Shown here: one piece after another, positions 35,318 through 48,184 of the stretch | Layout of the letters: each line of letters opens with the position of its first letter | Numbering within the stretch: the stretch's first letter is position 1 | Source: Phaeosaccion multiseriatum | Taxonomy: Eukaryota; Ochrophyta, other classes | DNA length: 64,000 nucleotides | Assembly (NCBI GenBank): GCA_965112735.1 | Contig: OZ218950.1 | Location: forward strand, 3,906,001 to 3,970,000 | Direction: 5' to 3' | Made by a program: the position numbers and the translations under genes | Notes under the pieces: model-generated | Seen by the model: the letters and a program-made list of their open reading frames with translations, nothing else | What the model was told of the DNA's origin: nothing | The model's database searches: none

Positions 35318-37262
35318 CTACGGCCAGAAGTAAAACCTACTTGGGGCGGATTTACTCCTGCGGCGATCCTTCTCCTCCTCCTCCTCCTCCTCCTCCTCCT
35401 CCTCCTCCTCCTCCTCCTCCTCCTCCTCCTCCTCCTCCTCCTCCTCCTCCTCGCCCCCCTCCTCGCCTGTCAGGAGTAGAAGGGGGGCGGCGTGTTCGAG
35501 GGCGCGGGCCTGAATCTCCAGCGAGACGGCATCCGCGTCACGTTCGGACAAGTCAGAGATGCAGCACATCGGCATGGCGAAGGGCCGGACGTCTGACTCT
35601 CCTCCTCCTCCTCCTCCTCCTGCTCCTGCTCCTCCTCCTCCTCCTCCACCTCCTCCTCCTCCTCCTCCTCCTCCTCCTCCTCCTCCTCCTCCTCTTCCTC
35701 CTGCTCCTCCTCCTCCTCCTGCTCCTCCTCCTCCACCTCCTCCTACCCCGCCTCCTCCTCCTCCTCGCGCCGCGCCCCCAACCCCACCCCCATCCTTGTG
35801 GCCACGCTGCAGACAGTGCTTCCGCAGGAAGGGGCTGATGCACTCCGTCGCGATGAGCTCCCAATCCTCCACATCGTGGCCCCAGTTCAGCAGCACATTG
35901 AGCTGCTTGGCACAGGCAGCACTAGCCTCAAACAGCGCCTTGGCTTGGTGACAGGGCACGACTGAGTCCTTCTCGCCGTGTAGCACCAGCAGCGGGCACT
36001 GCGCCTTCGCAGCACTGCCTGAGTTGTTCCACGAGTGCTCGGCCAGGAGTGCTGCCACGATCTTCCTCGTCGGCCCCTGCAACGCCTTATTGCCCTGCCC
36101 CGCGGCCACGTCTGCGATGCTCGAAAAGGGAGCGATCAGAATCAGCGCGGCGGGCTGCATGGAGAGAGCAGCAGCTACGGCACCAGCAGTACCAGGACCA
36201 GGCGGAGGAGGAGTACCACCACCACCACCACCACCACCACCACCACCACCACCACCGTTTGTAGCGGTGGTGGCGTCTCTAGCAGCGACCATTGCTGCCT
36301 CGAGCTGCGTGGCCAATGTGGCCGCCAGAAGACAAGCGGGCCCCGAGCCGATGCTGTTCCCCATTATGATGACGCGTCCGCCCCACCCGAGCTCGTCAGA
36401 AAGGTACTCATACACGGAGAACACCGCCGCGTTGACGCCCTCTGGTGTGGGCCGAGGACTCCCCTCTGCCTCGACGTCCAGTCCGTAGCCTGCCGGCACG
36501 CAGCCACACACACACACAGAGAGAGAGAGTGAGTACGACCAGGGGCAGCGAAGTAGTACATGGGAGAAGAGGTGAAGGAAGCAGACGCGCTGGCTGAATA
36601 TGAGGTGAAGGAGGCACGACAGCTTAAGTTAAGACGTAAAGACCCCCTACCCTCCCCTAATCTGCGTCACACCTCGCACCTGGGTACTCGACCGCCACCA
36701 CATGCACCTTCAGCACTTCTCTGAGAAGGGTCAGATACTTCCGGCACCCTGCCAAATCCGTCGACGTGCCATGACAATAGAGTAGCACGTGGGAGGCCTC
36801 CCCACTCGGGGCCGGGAGTACCAAGCAGGGAGGTCGGCAGTCCCATTCGCTGTCCTCTTCCTGCTTCTCCTCCTCCTCCTGCTCCTCCTCCTCCCCAGCC
36901 CTTCCTCTCCTCTCCGGTCCCCTCGAGTCCTCCTTCCCATTTGCCTGTGGCGCCAAACGCAAGTTCGAGCCTCCTGCCTTTCCTGCATGCGGTTGCAGAG
37001 GTGTTGTCGACCTGTTTTCTCTCCCTTCTCTCTCCCTCTCCCTCCCCCCCCAAAGACCCCAATACGGTAAGCGTTTGGTGGTTCTCTCTCTTGCGGTTGC
37101 TGCTGATCTTGCTGCTCCTGCCCGTCGAGGGAGCCTGCGCTTCTTCCCGCGGGCGACTCCCAGCACGAAGAGCTCCCCTGGGAACGATCCAACACCGTAC
37201 CCACTCTCCTCCGGAGGCCTAAATGTGAAACCATCGACCAGGCGCTGCAGCCTCTGAAGCAT
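35318..37262 (-). CDS. ABHD17/Bem46-like alpha/beta hydrolase
   Basis: There are two exons, 37262-36680 and 36489-35318 (584 aa). The intron falls inside the EYPGYG motif, which splicing restores (VAVEYP|GYGLDVEAEG). The catalytic core is complete: HVLLYCHGTSTDL oxyanion region, nucleophile elbow IIMGNSIGSGPA, acid LLVLHGEKDSVVP and histidine LLNWGHDVED. This matches the ABHD13/ABHD17/Bem46 group of serine hydrolases, which includes protein depalmitoylases. Two long inserts are odd: an Arg/Glu-rich stretch before the core and a poly-Gly segment after the nucleophile. The C-terminal tail has more than 60 Gly and a long Glu run before KDRRRSKSAPSRFYFWP. The ATG at 37262 was chosen; the frame upstream has only a TTG. 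Confidence 0.85.
35371..35452 (+). repeat. (CCT)n coding for the poly-Glu tail of the hydrolase
   Basis: About 27 CCT units on the + strand encode a Glu run on the minus strand. A second, mixed CCT/CCA/GCT block at 35597-35770 encodes the poly-Gly part. Confidence 0.9.
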
Positions 37263-37619
37263 CGGCCTGCCCAATGTCTTCAAAAAGAGTCCACGACTGC
37301 CCTCGCATGAAGGCCCTTCTATCTCTCGAGATGCTGCCTAATAGTAATGTAAGAATTTTCGTTTGTTGGCGTGTTGGTCATTCTTCTTCTATGTACCCCC
37401 TTCATTTTCCCCTCTTTTTTTTCCCTCCACACACCCACACACAGCACTGCACTACACTGGACGGAGGTCGAACTACGCGAGAAGGCTCAAGCTTTCCGTG
37501 GGCTGCGGCACCAGCAAGGTGTGGGGGGAATTAAGGAACTATTGTTTTTAAAAGTTTTTTTTTGAAGGGGGCAGGTAGGCAGGTCCCAATTTTTCAGGGG
37601 TCGGGGGTGCGAGGAGGGC
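37263..37619. promoter_or_regulatory. Divergent intergenic region
   Basis: This 357-bp spacer lies between the hydrolase and kelch-protein starts. It contains T-rich runs (37419-37428, 37555-37563) and no ORF of interest. Confidence 0.35.
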
Positions 37620-38590
37620 ATGGGCGGCGCTGGAAGCAAGGGGCGGGGCCTCAATTGCAGAAAATCAGATGTGTCTCGTGAGTCCGTGGCGGATCCGGAG
37701 GAGGAGGGGGATCAGCAGCGGCAGCGCGAAGATCGCCAACTCCCCCCCGAGCAAGAGGAACTGAGCCCTGGGCAAATCGATGTGAGGAGCGCTGAAAGTG
37801 CTGCGGTGGTTGCAGCTGCCGATGCCATTGGTGCTACTCGTCGTGCTGCTTCTGTCGCCGGTGCTGGTGGCGGTGGGAGCCGTGAAGTCTCATCCTCTCG
37901 ACGGCGAGAGGAAGTTCCTGCAGAGGGGAGACGAGAGGGGCGCAGGACCGGGGGAGTAAGCCGCAGTGTCAGCAGGGAACTGGGGGGGGTCGTCGACGGG
38001 CACAGCAGCGGGAGAAGAAGGGGGAGAAGGAGGGGCAGGGAGGAGGCACACAGTCTTGTACGGCGCTCCAACGGCAGGGGCTTTAGAGTGGTGAGCCACG
38101 GCATCGGTGCAAGAGGCAGAGCGGGCACGGCAGACGACGCAGCACCAGGAAGAGGTCTGGGAGGTGGCGGAGCTGAGGATACTGGGGCTGGGCCGCCCCC
38201 AAGCAACGGTGGGCTCGGTTGGCCTCCATCCGAAGGCCCGGGTGCCGCCCTGGCCGGTGATGAGGTTGTGAGGTCTCGCCAGCGTAGCCGCACCTGGGCA
38301 GAGGGCAATACGCTTGCAAGCTATGGCGATGTGGAAAGGACCCAAGACCTCTTTGGGACTGCGAATATCGGGGTGAGCGTGGTACAGCTGAACCGCTGGA
38401 TGCTCTGTCAGATGAGAAGCACACCACAACATGAGGAGAAGGAGGAGGAGGAAGAGAAGAAGCAGGAGGAGGAGAAGCACGACTACGGTGACCATGGCGA
38501 TGTTGGCGAGGAAGAAGGGGAGCAGAAGCAGCAACAGGGCGGTGGTCGGAGAGGCCGAGGAGGTACGGGCGGGCGGCAGATGTCAATTGT

Positions 38591-38637
<47 letters not shown>

Positions 38638-40948
38638 AGCGCCAGCGGGAGCTCCTAAGCCAGACGCCGAGCCCCCGCAGTGGTCACACGGTATGCCGGG
38701 TCGGACACCGAGCCTACCTCTTCGGTGGCTGCGGCCAAGACGACCGGTGTCTCAACGACCTGTACGCACTCGACTTGGAGACGCTGCAGTGGCAAGAGGT
38801 GGTGTTGGGAACGGAGAGCGAGCCAGCACCCCCGGCCAGGAGGAGTGCCAGCATGTGTGACTTGGGGGACGGCAAGTTTCTCATCTCGGGCGGGGCTGGC
38901 GACGACCCGGATGACCTACGTGCCGACGTCTTCACGTTCGACACGTACACCCGCTGCTGGACCAGGCTACTGAGTGGTCAAGAGGCCAGGCCTTTCCGCC
39001 TGTGTGGGCAGAGCGTGGTCACGCATGGCGGGATGTGCTACTTCTTTGGGGGCAGCACGGGTGTTCAGTACAGCAATGCCGTTCAGGCGTTGGACATTCG
39101 CACCAAGACCTGGCGGACGCTGACGACGACCCTTGCCAGGGGGAGTAGGGGCCGGAGGCCGAGTCCGCGGTATAAGCATCAGGCCTTTGTGAGGAGCGGC
39201 TGCATGTACGTCCTTGGAGGGGGAAGCTTCAAGCCGCAAGTGGTAAGCTAGGCAGTCAGTCAGTGAGAGAATAGAGGACGTTGAGGACAACTTGTGAGTT
39301 GAGTGAGTGAGTGAGTGAGTGAGTGAGTGAGTAGAGCAAGAGCAAGTGAGTGATCTGAGTGGTCCAGTATCCTTTCCTCGTCGCCACCACCTTCTCTCTC
39401 TCCTTACCCGCCCCTGCTCTCTCCATCTCTCCGTCCACCCCTCCGGCCCCTCCTACCATGTGGCCCACACCACCCCATCCTCGACGTTACACCCAGGCCC
39501 TCTTGGACCTGTACAAGCTCAATCTTCGCACGCTCGAGTGGAGCTTTGTGCACACCAAGGGTAAGGTGCCGCGAGCTCGAGTCGCACACAGCTGCAGCTA
39601 CGACGACTTTGACTACAGTAACAGCAAAGGCATAAGCAGCAGCAGCAGAGGGAGGAGGAGGGGCAGGGAAGGAAAAGAAGGAGGAGGTACCGTGTACATT
39701 TGGGGGGGCTTCACAGCAGACTTGAAGTGCGTTAAGCGGAGCTTCCATCGACTGTGCATGGACACGCTGCGTTGGACATCGATACGGCCCGTCAAGGGAG
39801 ACTTTATCCCCTCTGCTCGCTCGTTCCACGCCAGCATCTTCCACAACGGGGGCTTCTACCTCTTCAGCGGCAGTAACGGCACGGACAAGTACGCGGACGT
39901 GTGGAGGTACCGCGTCAGAGAGAGTCCTCCGTCGCTGCTCACGTTGGTGGTACGGGCGATTCACGCGCACGAGATTAAGTTGGACGAGATGGAGGAGGAA
40001 AAGGGCGAGGAGGCGGCGTCGGCGTTGGCGGCAGCGGCAGCGGCGGAGGCAGCAATGGTGGAGGAGCAGGCAGCAGCGGAGGCAGCGGATGCAGCAGCAG
40101 CAGCCATACGGGTGGGGGAAGAGAGCCTGGAGGGGAGGAGAGGAGGGGTGGCCGTGGCGGAAGGAGGCGGCCGGGGCAGCAGCAGCAGCTGCAGCACCCG
40201 GAGAGGCAGCAGCAGCAGCAGCCAGCAGCTCTTCCTGAGCACAGCCTTGAGGATGAGGAGGTTCAAAAGGCGTCTACCCACCGCCTCCACCCTCAGCAGC
40301 AGGGGTCGAAGTACGGGTCGCAGTAGCAGCAGGGATAGCAGGAGGAGCAGTCGCAGTAGAAGCAGCAGCACCAGCACGGCAGTCGAGTCAGCCACCTCCA
40401 ACGACAACAGCAGCAGCAACAGCAATACCATCGCCATCACCACCGCCACCGCCACCGCCACCGCAAGTGCAAGTGCTGATGGCGCGAGCAGTGGCAGGAG
40501 CAGTGGCGGGGGCCATGGCAGGAGCCACAGCTTTAGTGTGGGCGGCACCAACTACCGCGACAGCGACGGCAGCACCATCAACTTGAACATCTTCAATAGC
40601 GTCGGCTTCCTCGACAACAGGCAACAGCAAAGAGGAAGCGAGCAGCAGCAGCAGCATACGCTTGCAACGCTTGCTACGCGTGACCACCGACGGGTGCGAA
40701 GCCGCAATAGTTTCTTCGACGACAGCAGCAGCGGCGATGGCAGCGACGGAAGCGACCAGGACCAAGATACAGGCGAGGAAGGCAGCAGCATAAGTACAGT
40801 CAATACCGATGCAGGGCTCTGCAGCGCTGGCGACGGCGGATTCGAAGAGATGGATATGGAGACGGTCAGGGCCCCGATGGCCTCTCTGCCGAGAGAATTA
40901 CGGCGGGCGCTACGGGGGGTGAATATGGTCGCGGATAAGGTCATTTAG
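37620..40948 (+). CDS. Kelch-repeat protein with N-myristoylation signal
   Basis: There are two exons, 37620-39242 and 39497-40948, joined at phase 0 (1024 aa). The protein begins MGGAGSKG, a good N-myristoylation sequence (Gly2, Ser6, Lys7). After a 330-residue Arg/Ser/Gly-rich region come kelch blades: SGHTVCRVGHRAYLFGGCG, RRSASMCDLGDGKFLISGGA, CGQSVVTHGGMCYFFGGST, RYKHQAFVRSGCMYVLGGGS, RVAHSCSYDDFDYS...YIWGGF and ARSFHASIFHNGGFYLFSGS, each followed by a Trp in the next strand. They make about six blades of one beta-propeller, split by the intron. The long C-terminal tail is Ser/Arg/Thr/Gln-rich and ends EMDMETVRAPMASLPRELRR. No catalytic domain is visible; a membrane-bound scaffold is an inference. 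Confidence 0.88.
39243..39496 (+). repeat. Kelch-gene intron with (GTCA)/(GAGT) repeats
   Basis: The intron starts GTAAGC, continues with GTCAGTCAGT and (GAGT)n (39300-39332), then a CT-rich part, and ends ACACCCAG. Confidence 0.85.
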
Positions 40949-42611
40949 CTGCTGTTTCTGCTGCCCGTATCACCAACTGGTGTTGCTGCTGATGCTGCTG
41001 TTGGATTGGCGAGCGTGCTCCATATGATCAGGTGAGGTATGGGGGCGGGGGGGGGGGGCGCGCGTGAAGGTGGCAACCACGAAGAGTGTGGTGGCGGCGG
41101 GGAAGGGGGGGGGGGGGGTTATCTGGTCCTCTGATGCTTCAAAAACGTTTTAATTAAACTATGATTCGACCCTCTGTGTTTGGTCGCCGTGCTTCAATCA
41201 ACTCCTTTTGCTGAGACCAAATGATGTAACCCAAAAAGTGTACCACCCAAACCCAACCCTCGTAACCCTCGTGGTTCGCGGGCCCACAGCCTCGCCTGTT
41301 CCCGGGCTCTTCCAATCAGTTAATCGTCGTTGCTTCATGCGCACCTCTCCCTCGTGTTCCGCTTCTTCGCTTCCGACCCCCGACCGACCCCAGAAGAAGG
41401 AGCAGAGCCGAGCAAGTCCTGCTTTACTTCTACTGTACTTGTACTCTCTGGCGGAGGGCAGGTCAGTCAGGAAGGTATCGGATAAGTCCCACCCCACAAG
41501 AAACTGAAACTGGAAAGTGTCCAAGCTCGACAACGCTGCTTCAGTTGAGGTTTGTAATAGGCGGGGACAAAGGGTTTCCCCGACACGGAAGAGAACGTTT
41601 AGTGTGACACAAGTGAATGAGCGAAGGCGATGACGACGAATCATATACTTAGGACACCTTCGATGCGCCAAGGCGTAATGAGACTCCACATATTCGCCAA
41701 TTTCTGTTGGCACTGAAGGCCTTCGCTCGCAGACTTGCCCGTCATGATCAAAATGTCGAATCTGACAAGGGTCCGTACCCCACCCCCTGCATTTCTCACT
41801 ACCCACAAAACTGGCACTGTGGCTCAGTTTTGAGGAGGGAGGAGAGGAGAGGGGTGTTCGTGTATCTTCTCCCCTCATCCCTCATATTCCTCTTTCTCTC
41901 TCTCCCTCTCTTTCTCTCTCTCTCTCTCCCCCTCTCCCTCTCTCTCTTCTCTCCTCTCTCTCGTCCCGCGTGTGCGTGCGTGCGTGCCGTGCCTGCTTGA
42001 ATGTGTGCTCTTCTCTGCCTGCTCTTGGTGAATGAATGAATGAATGAATGACTGAATGAATGAATGACTGAATGAATATACCCACCTTTCCAGCTCGACC
42101 CCTTGGTACGACACGCACCGAAACAGCCCGGAGCCAGCACCGTCACAAGCACCGAAGGCATCGGCGACCGAAAGGAGGAAAGGAGGCTTTGGTTTTGCAG
42201 GCAGGGGAGCCAAGGGACTCTTTCTGGTGTTCACTCTGCTGCTGCTCTTGCCGCCTCAACGTTCCAAGAACCACGAACACACACCACAAGAGGGTCTTCG
42301 TGTCCCTTGCCTGCGAAACCAAAAAAATTGGATTCGCATCCCTCCTCCCTCTCCCCTCCAAACAAAAGGGAAGACTCGTCTTTGTACGCTTCACTTCGGA
42401 ATGGAAAGGATGGGTGTGGATGGGTGTGGATGGGTAGGGTGGATGGGTAGTGTGGATGCTCACTTGTACTCACGCAATAGGGTGTGGGTGGGTGTGGTTG
42501 GGGTGGGCACTCTGTGTAGCGGAAGGAGAAGTGCAGAGTCCGCCCCCTGACAAGGAAGTGGGGCGTACGTGGAATGCTGGTGTGTATTGTGTGTGTGGGG
42601 AACGCTCCCAA

Positions 42612-42660
<49 letters not shown>

Positions 42661-42972
42661 CGCTTCTTAATGTATTAAAATTGTTTCTTTGAGTTCATTT
42701 CTGCGGTCGACTTGCAGCTACAATGGTCTCGATGGCCCACTCGATGGCCCACAGTACCACCCGCAAGCGCTAACACCGCTCGTTTCGCACACAACCACCG
42801 ATGGACACACATCACAAATGGAACTCCGAAAGGAACACCTTAACGTTGCGTGGTGATCCAGTGCGTCGTGTTGTCATCTGTGGAGGAGACTTTCCATTGC
42901 CGCAGCAAAGCTACAGCCAAAGCAGTCCTTCGTTGCAGGAAGGCCTTTGACCTCCTGGCACGCGTCATGGCG
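40949..42972. other. Long convergent intergenic region
   Basis: About 2 kb lie between the kelch stop and the CTF18 stop. It holds one copy of the dispersed TATCACCAACTGCTG motif (40965-41001), G runs at 41049 and 41106-41118, an AT-rich TTTAATTAAACTATGATT at 41147, a (GAAT)n stretch at 42030-42076, GGATGGGT repeats near 42410-42450 and (CT)n at 42612-42658. Apart from the doubtful ORF at 41198-41878 I see no gene. Confidence 0.6.
41198..41878 (-). CDS. Doubtful ORF, 226 aa, no recognised family
   Basis: An ATG-started frame of 226 codons has balanced amino-acid composition (Cys, Trp, Tyr and Phe present) and no low complexity, unlike most shadow ORFs in this window. It reads MRGEDTRTPLSSPPSSK at the start and ends WYTFWVTSFGLSKRS. 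I see no motif, signal peptide or obvious splice partners. It could be a lineage-specific gene, an old pseudogene or chance. Confidence 0.25.
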   Translation of the reverse strand: MRGEDTRTPLSSPPSSKLSHSASFVGSEKCRGWGTDPCQIRHFDHDGQVCERRPSVPTEIGEYVESHYALAHRRCPKYMIRRHRLRSFTCVTLNVLFRVGETLCPRLLQTSTEAALSSLDTFQFQFLVGWDLSDTFLTDLPSAREYKYSRSKAGLARLCSFFWGRSGVGSEEAEHEGEVRMKQRRLTDWKSPGTGEAVGPRTTRVTRVGFGWYTFWVTSFGLSKRS

Positions 42973-45900
42973 TTACAGAAGGTCCGTCATGTGCACCTTC
43001 CTACGGATGGCGTTGGTGAAGCCCTCCTGGAACTTGAACCGCACTGCTGCCACTCTCTGCCCTCCTCGTTCCCCTCCTGTTACCGAGCCCCCCGGGGATG
43101 TCTTGGATGGAGTGAGCCCGGCCCGTCCCCTCCCGCGGGGGGTGCCCCCTGCTCCTCCTGCTGCCCTGAGACCTTCTCGTTTGTTCTTGGCCGCCACCCG
43201 AGAGGCCTGATCTGATGCTTTCTTCGCTCGCAAGTAAAAGGGCACCGCTACCACACTCTCCTCGGCCTTGCGCTTCTTGTTTTGCTCCTGTGCCTTGCTG
43301 CTCTGCTGCGCTGCCTCCCTCTTCTCCTTCTCCTGCTGCTCCTGGTAAAAGTTGAGCTTCTTTGTCTTTGGACCCCCCCTCTCATCACCTTCGTCCACGT
43401 TGTTCTCCTTGCCCTCCTTCTCTACCCTCTTTCTCTTCTCTGGTGTCGTTTTGCCCGCTTCAGTAGACGTCTCCTCGAGTCTTGCCTTGTCAGCACCGCC
43501 GCTGCTGGACTTTGTCGAAGTAAAGACAGATGCCTGTAGCGCATTCCAACAAAACATGACGAGGGAGTGAGAGGGACAAAGAGAGAGAGAGACAGAGAGA
43601 GGGACGAAGAGAGAGAGGGAGCGCGCGCAAGAGAGAGAGAGAGCCGCACCATCCAATTGATGAAAGAGAAGTGGAAAGTCACCAGAGAACAAGAGCGAGA
43701 GGAGAAGGACATGACGGAAACGTGCAACAATCCAACACCGGCACGACAGGCCCGCCCGATGCGATACAATGGGCCGAGAGGAGAGAGTAGAGAAGAGAGA
43801 GGACAGAGGAGAGGCTTCGTGCAGTGTCAAGCAGCAGTGTCAAGCAGCAGTGTCAAGCAGCAGTGTCAAGCAGCAGCGCTGCGATGGCCTGGCCCTCTTG
43901 GCTGTTGGCTGCCATATCTGTTTGTGCGACTGGTCGGGTGGGAGGCGGCGCACGCGGGTATATGGGCATGTGGGCAAGACCACAGAGCCGCCCCCTCCCT
44001 CTCAACCTCAAACCCGAGCCAACCTTGCTAACCTAGCTAACCTCGCTCTCTCGCTCGCTCTCACCTGCTGCTGCTGCTGCTGTTGCTGCTGCTCCTCTCT
44101 CTGACGCGAGCGCTCCTCCTCCTCCTCGTCCTCCCTTTCCGCCAGGGCCCTGATCTTTGCCATTTTAACTCGCTGAGACACCAAGTCCTGTTGCACAGGG
44201 CCTAGGGCGGCGTGTAGGTAAGGATACCCCGCGTACATGACAAGCTCATCGATGGCAGGCTCGAACAAGGCCCGGCGTGGCTCCTGCTGCTGCTGCTGCT
44301 GCTTCTGCTCCAGGCGCTGCTTGTTCCTGTTGCCGAAGGCCCCTCCTCCTCCCTGGAACTTGCTGCTGCTGCCGCCGTTGTTTCTATGGAAGCCGCCTCC
44401 CCCATACACACCGAAGCCTCCCCGAGGAGCAAAGTTGATGCCGCATGACACCAGCACCTGATCAGGGGAGGGGCATCACATCGTGACCAACACAATAGAA
44501 GACAGAGCCGAGAGGCGAGGCGTTACAGAAGGGTACCGGCGCTGTTCACCCCTGCATCCGCACTAAAATTGCTCCCACCCCCTCTACGACCCCCGTTTCC
44601 CTTCCCTTCCCTTCCCTTCCCTTCCCTTTCCCTCCCGTCCCCTCTTCTCGTCTCCCTCCCTCCTCTTCCCTCCCCTCCCTCACCTGGACCAAGTGCTCCA
44701 CAACAGGCTTCTCCGCACTGCTCAACAACTCCTGACTCACAGGACGGATGGACTGAGGCGCCACAATCTCACACAAGTAACTCACGACATCGAGTGCCGC
44801 CTCCCTTGCGCACCGCCCCGAGGCCAGCAGGGCCCTCCCGTCGTTGAAGCTCTTGAGGATGTTCGTCTTTTGCGTCTGCTGCTGCTGCTTCTCCCAGCCT
44901 GTGCGGGGTAAGCTCACTTCCACCTTGGTGCCGATACGACACAGCACGTGCACCCCTGTGGGTAGGGAAGGGTGCCAGGGCAGCAGGGTAGAGGTGTATG
45001 GACACGGCAGATGGAGGCAGCGAAGGAGAGGTCAGGAAGGAAGGTAGGGTAGGGTAGGGTAGGGTAGGGTAGGGTAGGGTAGGGTAGGGTAGGGTAGGGT
45101 AGGGTAGGGTAGGGTAGGGTAGAGTAGGGTAGGGTAGGGTAGGGTAGGGTAGGGTAGGGTAGGGTAGGATAGGATACGGTAGAGTAGGGTAGGGCAGTAG
45201 TAGGACACGGAAGGGCAGGACAGAGGAGGGAAGAGTAGGACATGAATCCAGTGGTGCCTTAGCCTGTTGGCCTGCTATTGGCCTGCTATTGGCCTGCTAT
45301 TGGCCTACTCCTGGCCTACCAGTGGCGGGCGCCTGCAAGGGGCCTTTTGGGCTCCCATCGGGGTATTATTCACTTACTCACCTGCGGCGGCGGCGGGTAC
45401 ATAGGCCATAAAAGCGTAGTCCTGGCTGCTGGAGACGCGTGCCTCCATACAATCTGCATACACCATCCACTCCACGGCCTCGGCGGACCTGCACAGGGCA
45501 TAGTGACACAGCCGCAGCGACAGCCACAGCACAGCGCGGAAGGGGGCCGTAGGGGGGGGGGGGGGGAGGACGAGAGCGGGGCGCGTGACTGATGAGTCTG
45601 TGTGCGCGAGGGTGCGTTCGTGGTTGTGACTGTTCATGTCTGTGTGTGCGCGCGCGAGTGTGAGAGTGAGCGAACGAATGCGATGTAGAGCGAGCGAGTC
45701 CCCACCCGTCCCTCCCTCCCTCTCTCCCTCCCTCCCTCCCTCCCTCCCTCCCTCCCTCCCTCCCTCCCTCCCTCCCTCCCTCCCTCCCTCCGCCCCTTCA
45801 TCCCTCCCTCCCTCCCTCCCTCCCTCCCTCCCTCCCTCCCTCCCTCCCTCCCTCCGTGCCTGCCTGCCTGCCTGCCTGCCTCCCTCCTTCCCTCCCTGCA

Positions 45901-47050
45901 TACCAACCTCGTCATGGAAGGGTCGTGGAATTTAACGTTGAGGTATGTCTCGTGCATGCCCGCAACAATCTTCCTTCCGTCATTGAATGCTTGCACCTCT
46001 TCCATCACTTGCTCAGCACTGCTGCGACCACTGCCCGCTGCGGTGTGCCGGGAGGGAAGGGAGGGAGGGAGGGAGGGACGGGGAGGGCGGGGGGAGGAAC
46101 GAGTCAGCTCAGCAACAAGGACAGCAAATGAGTAGGAATGAAAGGAGTAGGCAGCAAGTCAGGGTTCTGGAAAGAAAGAAAGAATGAAACTGAAAACTGA
46201 CCTGCCACGCCGTCTCCCCTCGAGGAGGAGGAGCCACCGGCGGATGACGCGCTGCTGCTGACACTGCTGACGGTGTTTCGTCGCTTGAAAATACCGTGCC
46301 ATACCTGCAGACCGTCCCTTCTCTCGTCCTTGATGCCTCTCTCTATAGCCCCTCGCAGCGCCTCCGTCACCTGCCGCAGATTGAGAGAGAGAGAGAGAGT
46401 GGAGGAGAGGGAGGGAGTGAGTGGGAGAGAGAGAGAAAAGGAGAGAAAGAGTGGAGGAGAGGAAGGGAGTGAGTGACGGAGAGAGGGAGGGAGAGTGGGA
46501 AGGAAGGATTGAGCGAGAGAGGGAGGGAGGGAGGCAGGGAGGGAGGGAGAGAGGGAGAGAGGCAGGGAGGGTGGGCAGGCGGGAGGGACACCCGACCAAC
46601 GAAATCAACCAACGAAATCAACCAACAACAAACCCACCAAACCAGATCAACCAACACCCTTCCTTCCTTACCTTGGACATGCTGACGGGCCCCTTCTTCT
46701 CCAGACACCCGCTCTGGCGATGCACCAACTGCAACGTGTTGAGACAGGACCGCACATCATTGCCCGTGGCTTGCGCGAGCTGAGCCAACATGGCCGCCCC
46801 CACCATCATGCCCTCCGCGCTGCTAATGGCCTTGAGTCTCGCCACCAACCGCGGCCCCCTTGTGCCCCGAAAGTTGAACACGTGCGCCACGCCTCGAATC
46901 GGGCGCAACGCCGGGGCGTATTGGTCGTTGCAAATGAGAATCAGAGGCCGCACCAGGGGGTGCCCACTCTTGGCCTTGCCCCCCTTCCTACTGATGTTCT
47001 TCTTACTGCTGCTGCCTCCTCCTCCCTCCCCGTCGTCCTCTCCGTCCTTC

Positions 47051-47082
<32 letters not shown>

Positions 47083-47851
47083 GTTGCTGCTACCTCTGGG
47101 AGGGGCGGTGACCATGTCGAGGATCATCTTGATACCCTTGCTATCGATCCCGTCCACCTCGTCCAGGATGATGCAGTTGGGCTTGCCGTCCCCGAAGAGG
47201 GAGCGGTGCTCCATGGCCCGAATCATCTGGTGTTTGTTTGTGTGTTTGCAAAGATAAGCAGTTGTGTGTGTGTGTATGTGTGTGTGTGTGTGTGTGTGTG
47301 CATGTGCGTGAGCGTTTGTGGGAAAAGATGGGAGAGGAGATTCAGGGCCGGACCGCGAAATAAATGGCCAATGGGCATTGTTGCCAAAGTGCTTCAACAC
47401 AGTTACCATTGGGGAGGTCAGCTTGAGGCAGTGGTGCTACGGAGTATAAGTCCATCCAACCTACTCAAAAAAGACGCCGACCGACCGACCGACCGACCGA
47501 CCGACCGACCGAATCAACGGCCTCCAAAGCTCACCCCATCCACTGCCATCCCTCCTCCCCCGTCCCATCCGCTGGCGTCTCCACCCCCCTCTCACTGACC
47601 TGGTCCTTTAGCACAGAGGCAGTGCGGTCGTCGCTGGCGTTGATCTCAAAGGGCCGATACCCCGCCTGCTTGGCTACCACGTGCGCGAGTGTTGTCTTGC
47701 CTGAGAGGGGCACATACACACAAACACGCACATACACATACACCGCAAGGAAGAGCGACAGGAGCAGCAGCAGTAGTAGAGCAGCAGGTCATGGCGTCAG
47801 ATACCTGCCCCTTCCCCCACGACCGCCACACACACACACACACACACACAC

Positions 47852-47895
<44 letters not shown>

Positions 47896-48150
47896 ATACG
47901 TATCAAACAACTCACCCATTCCGGGAGGTCCGCACATAAGAATGACCTTGACATCAGGTCGAAGGTCTCTCCCCGCTGCCCCTCCCTCCCCCCCCCCCTC
48001 GCCCCCTCCCGTGACCGCCGCTGCCGCCGCCGCCGCCCCCGCCGCCCTCCCCTGCCGCTGCTGCCTCGGCCTCTCGAAGGCCGGAGCTGCAGTCTTGGCC
48101 TTTGCACCGAAGCCACCCATGAGCGCTTTGGCTTTGTTGGTGGGATCTTC

Positions 48151-48184
<34 letters not shown>

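Noticed and set aside
45714-45855. CRISPR-like regular repeat arrays (also at 16220, 23090, 27013, 49049)
   Set aside because: They are contiguous tetranucleotide repeats without spacers in introns of a eukaryotic genome.
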